64,000 nucleotides of DNA from Streptomyces sp. ISL-36 (GTDB lineage Bacteria > Actinomycetota > Actinomycetes > Streptomycetales > Streptomycetaceae): assembly GCF_018614205.1 (NCBI RefSeq), contig NZ_JAGGOS010000046.1, positions 106,552 through 170,551 on the forward strand. The letters run 5' to 3'. Below are positions 32,147 through 39,658 of the stretch, piece by piece (the stretch's first letter is position 1; each line of letters starts with the position of its first letter). The notes below the pieces were generated by a model. The model saw only the letters and a program-made list of their open reading frames with translations. It was not told the DNA's origin and searched no databases. The translations under genes were made by a program, and so were the position numbers.

Positions 32147-33949
32147 TCAGACCGCGGTCGGCCCGGTGACGGCCCGGGCCTCGGTTCCGGCGACGGCCTC
32201 TGCGACCTCGGCTCCGGCACCGGCACCGGTTCCGGCCTCGGCCTCTGCGGCATGCTCGGCCGGCTCGGCCTGCTCGGCTTCCTCGGCCTGCTCGGCTTCC
32301 TCGGCCGCCAGTGCCTCCAGCAGCCGCCAGGCGACTTCCTCGACGGTGAAGTTGGCGTACAGGTCGCGGACCGCGAGCCCGATGCCGAACTCCTCGCGCA
32401 ACCGGGCGGTCAGTCGTACGGCGGCCAGCGACTGCCCGCCGAGGTCGAAGAAGTTGTCGTGCACGCCGACGCGCTCCCGTCCGAGGAGCTCGGCCCAGAT
32501 CAGGGCCACTTCCTCTTCGAGGGGCGTGCGCGGTGCCACGTACGCGGCGGGTCCGGTGGCCTGCGGCGCCGCCGGAGCCACCGGCACCGCGGGGGCCGCT
32601 GGGGCCGCCGCGCGCTCCGCGGGGCCCTTCAGGCCCGGTACGGCGGAGAGGGGCAGCGCGGACCCGTCGGCCAGCCACTCCCAGACGGCCACCAGGTCCT
32701 CGGCCAGCGCCGCCACGGTGGACGCGTCGAACAGCCCGCTGTCGTACTCCAGGACCCCGTGAAGGACACCGTGCGGCCCGTCCACGCCGGGTCGCAGGTC
32801 GAGGACGAGCGGGGCCTTGGCCGTGCCGATGCCGACCGGGATCTGCTCCCACTCCAGGCCCGCCGGGCTCCAGCTCTCCTCACGGGCGGACTGCAGCACC
32901 ATCATCACCTGACCGCCGGCGGTCCGCCCGCGCTCCGCACCCGGTCCGCCGAGGAGGTTCGCGGCCTGCTCGTACGGCAGCTCCTCGTGGTCGTACGCGC
33001 CGAGGCAGGTCTCCCGTACCCGGGCGAGCACCGCCCGCGCGTCCGGGTCGCCGGAGAGGTCGGTACGCAGCAGCAGCGGGTTGACGAAGTATCCGATGAC
33101 CTCCTCCAGCTCGGGCCGGGAGCGGCCGGAGACCGGGGAGAGGACGGTGATGTCGTCCTGGCCGCACCACCGGCCGAGAAGAGTCTCGAAACCGGCCAGC
33201 AGGATCATGAACAGGGTGGCGTCGCCCTCCCGGGCCGCCGACTCCAGCCGGCCGCGCAGCGCCTCCGGCACCGTGAACGCGTGCAGGGCGCCGGCCGAAG
33301 GACCGCGCTCCGCACCGGACGGTGCCCCCGGGAGGGCGAGGGGCGCGGCGCCCGCCAGCCGCCCGGACCAGTACGCCGTCAGCCGGTCGAGGTGCTCGCC
33401 GCTGAGCAGGCCGCGCTGCCAGACCGCGAAATCCGCGTACTGGATGGGAAGTTCGGGAAGCTCCAGCGGTTCGCCCGCCACCTCCGCGGCGTAGTGCAGG
33501 AGGAGTTCGCGGAGCAGGATCGCGGAGGACTCGCCGTCGGTGATGATGTGGTGCATCACCAGCACGGCGACGTGGTGGTCCGCCGCGAGCCGCAGCAGCC
33601 GCAGGCGCACCAGCGGCCCCGCCGCCAGGTCGAAGGGGGTCTCGACCTCCCGCTGCACGAGCGCGTCCACCTCCTCGGCGGCGACGTCGACCACCGGGAC
33701 GGCCAGCGGGGCGACGGGGCCGATCACCTGGACCGGTACCCCGTCGTCGAGCCGGAAGACCGTCCGCAGCGTCTCGTGGCGTCCGGCCACCGCGTTGAGC
33801 GCGGCCGTCAGCGCCGGTACGTCGAGCGGACCGCGCAGCCGGATGCCCGCGACCACGTGGTAGGCCGAGCGGCCGGGGTCGATCTGGTGCTGCAGCCAGA
33901 GGCTCTGCTGGGCGAACGACGTGGTGATCGCCAGCGACTGCTCAGCCAT
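32147..33949 (-). CDS. NRPS C-T protein lacking an adenylation domain
   Basis: 600 residues: a condensation domain (LQHQIDPGRSAYHV start, HHIITDGES near residue 133) joined directly to a T domain (FDLGGQSLAAVRL near 505), with no A domain between. The T domain must be loaded in trans, and the Thr A-T protein in the same operon is the obvious donor. The C-terminus is a low-complexity Ala/Glu tail (EEAEQAEEAEQAEPAEH then GTGAGAGAE), probably a flexible end. ATG with AGGAGG upstream. It is the first gene of the minus-strand arm and has a well-formed promoter region with dyad site C and a CAGGAT -10 candidate. Confidence 0.94.
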   Translation of the reverse strand: MAEQSLAITTSFAQQSLWLQHQIDPGRSAYHVVAGIRLRGPLDVPALTAALNAVAGRHETLRTVFRLDDGVPVQVIGPVAPLAVPVVDVAAEEVDALVQREVETPFDLAAGPLVRLRLLRLAADHHVAVLVMHHIITDGESSAILLRELLLHYAAEVAGEPLELPELPIQYADFAVWQRGLLSGEHLDRLTAYWSGRLAGAAPLALPGAPSGAERGPSAGALHAFTVPEALRGRLESAAREGDATLFMILLAGFETLLGRWCGQDDITVLSPVSGRSRPELEEVIGYFVNPLLLRTDLSGDPDARAVLARVRETCLGAYDHEELPYEQAANLLGGPGAERGRTAGGQVMMVLQSAREESWSPAGLEWEQIPVGIGTAKAPLVLDLRPGVDGPHGVLHGVLEYDSGLFDASTVAALAEDLVAVWEWLADGSALPLSAVPGLKGPAERAAAPAAPAVPVAPAAPQATGPAAYVAPRTPLEEEVALIWAELLGRERVGVHDNFFDLGGQSLAAVRLTARLREEFGIGLAVRDLYANFTVEEVAWRLLEALAAEEAEQAEEAEQAEPAEHAAEAEAGTGAGAGAEVAEAVAGTEARAVTGPTAV

Positions 33950-33991
33950 CGGGAGTGGACCTCCTGGGTCGGACGTGGACCGGTCCGCTGC

Positions 33992-33997
33992 ATCCTG
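33992..33997 (-). promoter_or_regulatory. Candidate -10 element for the C-T gene
   Basis: CAGGAT on the minus strand, 25 bases downstream of dyad site C. The dioxygenase gene at 35.2 kb has the same hexamer 24 bases past its own dyad, so the pairing of dyad and -10 is repeated and supports activation from a site overlapping the -35 region. Confidence 0.5.
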
Positions 33998-34022
33998 CGG
34001 CCACCCGTGCCCGCTCCGTCAG

Positions 34023-34038
34023 TCGGGAAGACCCCTGA
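34023..34038 (-). promoter_or_regulatory. 16-bp dyad operator candidate, site C
   Basis: Minus-strand TCAGGGGTCTTCCCGA, matching TCRGGRGNNNYCCCGA, with flanking CAG-T/A-CTG extending the symmetry. It lies in the 147-base divergent region between the C-T gene (start 33949) and the GNAT gene (start 34097) and could control both. Confidence 0.65.
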
Positions 34039-34096
34039 CTGACCGCACGCCTCACGCGGTGACAGAGTTACTGCCTCCATACTTCACGGAGGCCCC

Positions 34097-35041
34097 ATGC
34101 ACTACCGCCCGATGACCGAGCGCGACCTGGACGCCGTCCTCGCCTGGGACGTCAAGGAACCCGTCGTCTGGATCGACGCCGACCGCTACCGCGAGGAGAC
34201 GGCGGCCCGGCAGTGCCGCCCCGAGTGGACATGGCTCGCGGAGGAGGACGGCCGGATCCTCGCCCGCGGCCTGTGGTGGGGCCGCTCCGACAGCGAGCGC
34301 CCGATCACCCTGGACTGCCTGTCCGTGCACCCGTCGGTCACCGACCCGGTCACGCTCGCGGCCGAGCTGCTCACCGCCGCCCACGCGGCGTTCGCCGAGC
34401 AGGGCGCCACCACCCCGCCGAAGTACAACATCATGCTGCCGCAGGACGACGGCGACGAGGAGAGCCGGGCCGCCGCGGCCGCGTGGCGCGAGGAGGCCGC
34501 CAAGCGTGCCGGCCTGACCGAACGGATCCAGCGGCTGCGCTTCGAGTGGGTGCCGGAGAACGGCACCCCGGAGCGGTCGGACCGTCTGGTGTTCACCGCC
34601 GAGCCCGACGACGAGGCGTTCGTCGAGGTCTTCCGCCAGGTCTCGCGCGGCAGCCTGGACAGCGAGACCCTCGCCAACGTCGCCGACATGGGCGAGGAGG
34701 CCGCCGCCCGCGACGACCTCGAGTTCTATCTGAGCTGCCCCGGCAAGCGGGAGTGGTGGCGGCTCGCGCACACCCCCGACGGCCGCCTCGCCGGTTTCGC
34801 CATCCCCTCCCGTACCCCGTACTCGCCGAACGTCGGCTACCTCGGTGTCGTCCCCGAGCTGCGGGGACAGCGCTACATCGACGACGTCCTCGGCGAGATC
34901 ACCCGCTTCCACGCCGGTGAGGGCGCGGAGCGGATCACCGCCACCACGGACTCCACCAACGTCCCGATGGCGAACGCCTTCCGCCGCGGCGGATACCGCG
35001 TCAGCGAGATCCGCGTGATCCTGGCGTCCCGCGCCGCCTGA
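34097..35041 (+). CDS. GNAT-family acetyltransferase (two-domain)
   Basis: 314 residues. The N-terminus MHYRPMTERDLDAVLAW and a second half with VGYLGVVPELRGQRYIDDVLGEITRFH, followed by TDSTNVPMANAFRRGGYR, give the GNAT acetyl-CoA-binding pattern; the N-terminal half looks like a second, degenerate GNAT unit. Role unknown: N-acetylation of an amine in the product, or self-protection, are both plausible. GGAGG precedes the ATG by about five bases but is part of a 6-base inverted repeat (34073-34078 with 34088-34093), which could hide the ribosome site. First gene of the plus-strand arm, divergent from the C-T gene. Confidence 0.85.
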   Translation: MHYRPMTERDLDAVLAWDVKEPVVWIDADRYREETAARQCRPEWTWLAEEDGRILARGLWWGRSDSERPITLDCLSVHPSVTDPVTLAAELLTAAHAAFAEQGATTPPKYNIMLPQDDGDEESRAAAAAWREEAAKRAGLTERIQRLRFEWVPENGTPERSDRLVFTAEPDDEAFVEVFRQVSRGSLDSETLANVADMGEEAAARDDLEFYLSCPGKREWWRLAHTPDGRLAGFAIPSRTPYSPNVGYLGVVPELRGQRYIDDVLGEITRFHAGEGAERITATTDSTNVPMANAFRRGGYRVSEIRVILASRAA

Positions 35042-35078
35042 CCCGTCCGGTCCCCGACCCGCCCGCCGCCGGGGCGTG

Positions 35079-35094
35079 TCAGGGGTTCCCCCGA
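35079..35094 (+). promoter_or_regulatory. 16-bp dyad operator candidate, site D
   Basis: TCAGGGGTTCCCCCGA, matching TCRGGRGNNNYCCCGA, in the 140-base gap before the dioxygenase gene (start 35182). A CAGGAT hexamer at 35119-35124 would be the -10 element, 24 bases past the dyad, which puts the dyad centre near -44 for a start about 7 bases after the -10, a usual place for a LuxR-type activator. Confidence 0.65.
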
Positions 35095-35181
35095 CTGCTG
35101 CGGACCGGTGGGCGCGGCCAGGATCGGAAGCGTGGAGGTACGGACGGACCGTGCTCCCGATCCAGTGAGAGGCAGCCCACC

Positions 35182-35922
35182 GTGTCCGACGCGTTCGCCC
35201 CGACCACGCTTGCCGCCACCGAGTCCCGGGCGGCGGACGACCTGTCCGCCCAGGGCCACCACCTGCTGGCCGCCGCCCCGCTGTCCGAGCTCGTCGGCGC
35301 GGGCGCCGAGGACTGGGCGCGCTTCGCCGGCCACTGGAACGACCTCACCGTGGACCGGTACATGCGCGACAACGGCACCTACCGCTACCGCCGTTACGGT
35401 CACTTCCACCTCGACGCCACCACCGAGACCCTCACCGCCCTGCCGCACGGCCCCTACGCTCAGGACCTCACGGTCAACCCGCTCAACGGCGGCCAGCAGC
35501 GGCACTTCGACCCGCTCACCGAGGAGTTCCTCGCCGATCCGCTGACGCGGGCGACGGTGCTGACGCTCGGGCGGATCTTCACCGCGGTCGAGGGTGTCAC
35601 CGCGTGGGACGTGAAGCTGCACCCGTTCCGCATCGTGACCAGCCCCGGTCAGGTCGGCAAGCCGGCACCGCAGGGCCGGCACCGTGACGGCTCGACGTTC
35701 GTCACCTCGCTGCTCGTCGACCGGCACAACGTCGTCGGCGGCGAGTCCTCCCTCTACAGCGAGGACGGCGAGCAGCTCCTGGCCGTGACCCTGGCCGAGC
35801 CCGGTGACCAGCTGCTGGTGGACGACCGCCGTGTGCTGCACGACGTCACCGCGCTGCGTCCGATGGACCCGGCGCTGCCCGCCCACCGCGACGTGCTGAT
35901 CGTCGACTTCGACCTGCTCTGA
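35182..35922 (+). CDS. 2OG-Fe dioxygenase (IDO/BsmA-type family)
   Basis: 246 residues. The fold family (2OG-Fe_Oxy_2) includes isoleucine dioxygenase and free amino-acid hydroxylases. QGRHRDGSTFVTSLLVDR near residue 167 gives His-x-Asp, GGESSLYSEDG follows, and VDDRRVLHDVTAL near 219 gives the distal His; RYRRYGHFHLD near the N-terminus is also typical. It likely hydroxylates or sulfoxidises a free amino acid precursor, making it the fourth 2-oxoglutarate enzyme of the cluster and from a third subfamily. GTG start with AGAGG about 10 bases upstream. Its promoter region carries dyad site D. Confidence 0.9.
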   Translation: MSDAFAPTTLAATESRAADDLSAQGHHLLAAAPLSELVGAGAEDWARFAGHWNDLTVDRYMRDNGTYRYRRYGHFHLDATTETLTALPHGPYAQDLTVNPLNGGQQRHFDPLTEEFLADPLTRATVLTLGRIFTAVEGVTAWDVKLHPFRIVTSPGQVGKPAPQGRHRDGSTFVTSLLVDRHNVVGGESSLYSEDGEQLLAVTLAEPGDQLLVDDRRVLHDVTALRPMDPALPAHRDVLIVDFDLL

Positions 35923-36028
35923 GCCCCGGCCCGGCCCCGGGGGCCCACCCACCCGGGGCCCGCACGCCCGGAGCCGGCACACCCGGGACCCCACCCCCCG
36001 GCCCCCCGGACCCGCACACCCGGAGCCC

Positions 36029-36060
36029 GCACGTCCGCACGTCCGCACGTCCGCACGTCC
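36029..36060. repeat. 8-bp tandem repeat upstream of the C-A-T gene
   Basis: Four exact copies of GCACGTCC directly ahead of the C-A-T gene (start 36093), within a 170-base spacer that is very C-rich. No promoter is evident, so the gene is probably transcribed with the dioxygenase. Confidence 0.85.
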
Positions 36061-36092
36061 GCCGACCATGACGCCCCAGGAGTAACCGACCG

Positions 36093-39000
36093 ATGTCCGA
36101 GTTGAACCGCGCCATCAGCGAGCTGTCACCGGAGCGGCGCGCCCTGCTCAGCCTGCGGCTCGCCCGGCAACGGGCTCAGCAGGACGCCGTGCCCCGGCTG
36201 CCGCGCACCCCCGGCGCCTCCGTCGACCGCCACCGCGCCTCCCAGGGCCAGGAGCGGCTGTACTTCCAGCACGAGCTGGCCCCCGACGCCGTCACGTACC
36301 TGCTGCCCATCGTGCTCAAGCTGCGCGGCGCGCTCGACGAGGAGGCCCTGCGCACCGCGCTCGGCACGGTGGTGGACCGGCACGAGGCGCTGCGCACCGG
36401 CTTCGAGCTGACCCCCGACCAGGGCCTCACGCAGGTCGTCCGGGCCACCGGCGAGGTCGCCGTCGGCCTGGTGGCGGAGGAGGCGGACGCCGCCGACATC
36501 GACGCCCTGGTCGCCGACCTCACCACCCGCCCCTTCGACCTCGCCGCCGCCCCACTGCTGCGGGCGGGCCTCTGGCGAGTCGGAGGTGCGCCGGACACAG
36601 CGGGAACGGAGCGCACGTGGGTGTTCGCCCTGTGCGTCCACCACATCGTGGTCGACGGCTGGTCCCTCGGCGTTCTGGTCGACGAGCTGATGGAGGCGTA
36701 CACCGCCGCCGTCGAGCACCGCGCCGCCCACCTGCCCGAACTACCCGTGCAGTACGCCGACTTCGCCGCATGGCAGCGTGAGCGGAGCGAGGGCGCGGCG
36801 GCCGCCGCACACCTCACCCACTGGCAGGAGGTCCTGCGAGGCGCCCCGGAACTGCACCTGCCCGGTGACCGGGCCCGGCCCGCCGAACCCTCGTACCGCG
36901 GCGGCGCCGTGCCGCTGCGGCTCTCCCCCGAACTGACCGGCCGTCTCACCGCGCTCGGCCGGTCCGAGCGGACCACGCTCTTCGGCGTCCTGCTCGCCGC
37001 GTACGCGGTGGTGCTGCACCGCTGGTCCGGCCAGCGGGACCTCGTCATCGGCGCCCCCGTCGCCGGCCGCAACCGCCCCGAACTGGAGCGTCTGGTCGGC
37101 TTCTTCGTCAACACCCTGCCGCTGCGGCTCGACGTGGACGGGGCGGCCCCCTTCCGCGAGCTGCTGCGGCAGGCCGGCGCCCGGACGCTGGACGGCATGA
37201 GCCACCAGGACGTTCCGTACGAGCGGATCGCCCAGGCCGCGGGCGGCGAGCAGGCCGCGGGCCGGGGCGGCGCGCTGCTGCACACCCTGCTCGCCCTGCG
37301 CAATGTGCCGTTCGGCGAACTGCGGCTGCCCGGCGTCGAGGTGGAGATCGTCGACACCACCACCGCCGGCGCCGACCTGGACCTGACCCTGGAGTTCTCG
37401 CCGACGCCCGACGGCGGCCTGTCCGGCTGGCTCGGTTACGCCCTCGACCTCTACGACCCCGAGACAGCCGCCCGGATCGGCGAGGCCGTCACCTCCGTCC
37501 TCACGGCGGTCGCCGCCGACGGCGGTACGGACGTCCGGGACCTTCCGGTGATGTCCGAGGCCCAGCGCGAGCGGCTCCTGGAGATGAGCGGCCCGGCCGC
37601 CCCGGCCTGCCCGCCCCGGCTGCTCACCGACTGGTTCGCCGACCAGGTCGCCGCCACCCCCGACGCGGTGGCCGTCATCGCCGACTCCGGCGACGACACC
37701 GTCCCCTCCCCCAGCCTCACCTTCCGCGAACTCGACGAGCGGGCCAACCGGCTGGCGCACTGGCTGCGCGACACCGGCGTGCGCACGGAGGACCGGGTGG
37801 GCCTGTGCCTGCCCCGCGGACTGGACTTCATGGTGGCCCTGTTCGGCGTGTTCAAGGCCGGCGCCGTCTACGTACCGCTGGAGCCGGACCACCCCGCCGA
37901 GCGGCACGAGCAGCTGATCCGCGACGCCCGTACGGTCCGGGTCCTGACCCTCTCCGAGCTGGCCGGCCGCATTCCGGCCGTCACCCTGCCCCAGCGGGAC
38001 ACCGGTCGGACTCCGGCCGTCACCCCGCCCGGCCGGGACACCGGCGCCGAGGCCGCTGTCGAGATCGTCGCCCTGGACGCGCTGGAGGACCAGCTCGCCG
38101 AGCGGCCGAGCGACCGTCCGCGCCTCGCGCTGACCCCTGACAACGCCGCCTACGTCCTCTACACCTCGGGCTCCACCGGGCAGCCCAAGGGCGTCGTCGT
38201 CCCCCACCGCGCGATCTCCAACCGGGTGCGCGAGATGATCGACTCCCTCGGCTTCGGCCCTGCGGACACCGTGCTGCACAAGACGCCGATCACCGCCGAC
38301 CCGTCCCTCTGGGAGATCCTCGTCCCGCCGCTGAGCGGCGCCCGCCAGGTCATGGCCCTCCCCCGGCGCAACACCGACGCCCGTTACGTGCACGAGGTGC
38401 TGGTCCGCCACCGGGTCACGGCCACCGACTTCGTCCCCTCGACGCTCCGCCCGGTCGTCGCCGAGCCCGGCTTCGCCGAGGCCGCGCGCACCCTGCGGAT
38501 CGCGCAGAGCGGCGGCGAGGAACTGACCGCCGAACTGGCCGGCCGCTTCCTCGAACTGGCCCCGCACGCCGACCTCTACAACTGCTACGGACCCACCGAG
38601 TCCACCATCGACGTGGCCATGCACCGGGTGCCCGTGCCCGTCCCGCAGCCCGTGCCGATCGGCTCGCCGATCGCGGGGGTGAAGCTGTACGTCCTGGACG
38701 AGCTCGGCCGAATCCAGCCGATCGGCGTCGCGGGAGAACTCCTCATCGGCGGCGTGCAGTTGGCGCGCGGCTACCTCGACCGGCCCGGGCAGACCGCCGA
38801 GCGCTACGTGCCACACCCCTTCCTGCCCGGCGAGCGGCTGTACCGGACCGGCGACCGGGCCCGCTGGAAGGCGGACGGCACGCTGGAGTTCCTCGGCCGC
38901 CTCGACCACCAGGTCAAGATCCGCGGCTACCGCGTCGAGCCCGCCGAGGTGGAGACCGCGCTGCGCACCCACCCGGCGGTCGCCGAGGCCACCGTGCTGG

Positions 39001-39563
39001 CCCTCCCCGACCGGCAGGGCGAACTGAGCCTCGCCGCCTACGTCACGGCCGCCGAGGGCGCGACCGTGCCGGGCGCCGACGCGCTCCGCCGCCATCTCGG
39101 CCGGATCGTCCCGACCCCGATGATCCCGTCCTCGTACACCGTCCTCGACGTCTTCCCGCTGACGCCGAACGGCAAGGTGGACCGCGCGGCGCTGCCGCTG
39201 CCCGGTGTGGGCGGACCGGCCACGGGCGTCGAGCGGGTGGCGCCGTCGGACGATGTCCAGCGGGTGCTCGCCGGGGTCTGGGAGCAGGCGCTCGGCGTCC
39301 CCGGGATCGGCGTGCACGACGACTTCTTCGATCTGGGCGGCCACTCGCTGCTCGCGACGCTGGTCGTCTCCAACATCCGACAGCTGTTCCGGATCGAACT
39401 GCCGCTGCACTTCTTCATCGAGGCACCGACAGTGGCGGCGCTCGCGGTCTTGGTACGGGCGCAGGGCGCGGAGGCCGGCATCGACATCGACCGGGTGGCC
39501 GAGCTGGTCCTACGGGTCCAGCGCATGTCCGCCGCGGAGGTGGACGCGGGCCTGCGCGCCTGA
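36093..39563 (+). CDS. NRPS module C-A-T, unassigned adenylation specificity
   Basis: 1156 residues: C domain (HHIVVDGWS near 184), A domain (LYTSGSTGQPKGVVV near 688; YGPTESTIDVAM; NGKVDRAAL) and T domain (LGGHSLLAT near 1085). The code reads DPWDQGCIDK. Asp235 and Lys517 are present, so an alpha-amino acid is used, but Pro at 236 and Asp at 278 match no code I know. An acidic residue at 278 is seen in some domains that take basic residues such as Orn or Dab, so a basic substrate is a weak guess. DNA repeats near 37970-38050 encode a duplicated (R/V)IPAVTLPQRDTG-like insert. ATG with AGGAG about 11 bases upstream. Ends after a short RMSAAEVDAGL tail. Confidence 0.94.
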   Translation: MSELNRAISELSPERRALLSLRLARQRAQQDAVPRLPRTPGASVDRHRASQGQERLYFQHELAPDAVTYLLPIVLKLRGALDEEALRTALGTVVDRHEALRTGFELTPDQGLTQVVRATGEVAVGLVAEEADAADIDALVADLTTRPFDLAAAPLLRAGLWRVGGAPDTAGTERTWVFALCVHHIVVDGWSLGVLVDELMEAYTAAVEHRAAHLPELPVQYADFAAWQRERSEGAAAAAHLTHWQEVLRGAPELHLPGDRARPAEPSYRGGAVPLRLSPELTGRLTALGRSERTTLFGVLLAAYAVVLHRWSGQRDLVIGAPVAGRNRPELERLVGFFVNTLPLRLDVDGAAPFRELLRQAGARTLDGMSHQDVPYERIAQAAGGEQAAGRGGALLHTLLALRNVPFGELRLPGVEVEIVDTTTAGADLDLTLEFSPTPDGGLSGWLGYALDLYDPETAARIGEAVTSVLTAVAADGGTDVRDLPVMSEAQRERLLEMSGPAAPACPPRLLTDWFADQVAATPDAVAVIADSGDDTVPSPSLTFRELDERANRLAHWLRDTGVRTEDRVGLCLPRGLDFMVALFGVFKAGAVYVPLEPDHPAERHEQLIRDARTVRVLTLSELAGRIPAVTLPQRDTGRTPAVTPPGRDTGAEAAVEIVALDALEDQLAERPSDRPRLALTPDNAAYVLYTSGSTGQPKGVVVPHRAISNRVREMIDSLGFGPADTVLHKTPITADPSLWEILVPPLSGARQVMALPRRNTDARYVHEVLVRHRVTATDFVPSTLRPVVAEPGFAEAARTLRIAQSGGEELTAELAGRFLELAPHADLYNCYGPTESTIDVAMHRVPVPVPQPVPIGSPIAGVKLYVLDELGRIQPIGVAGELLIGGVQLARGYLDRPGQTAERYVPHPFLPGERLYRTGDRARWKADGTLEFLGRLDHQVKIRGYRVEPAEVETALRTHPAVAEATVLALPDRQGELSLAAYVTAAEGATVPGADALRRHLGRIVPTPMIPSSYTVLDVFPLTPNGKVDRAALPLPGVGGPATGVERVAPSDDVQRVLAGVWEQALGVPGIGVHDDFFDLGGHSLLATLVVSNIRQLFRIELPLHFFIEAPTVAALAVLVRAQGAEAGIDIDRVAELVLRVQRMSAAEVDAGLRA

Positions 39564-39658
39564 CGCCGAGCCCGTACCCCCCCTTGCCCACCGACCCGCA
39601 CCAGCACCAGCACCAGCACACCGACCCCCGGAACCCCACCGGAAAGAAAGGGCAGACC

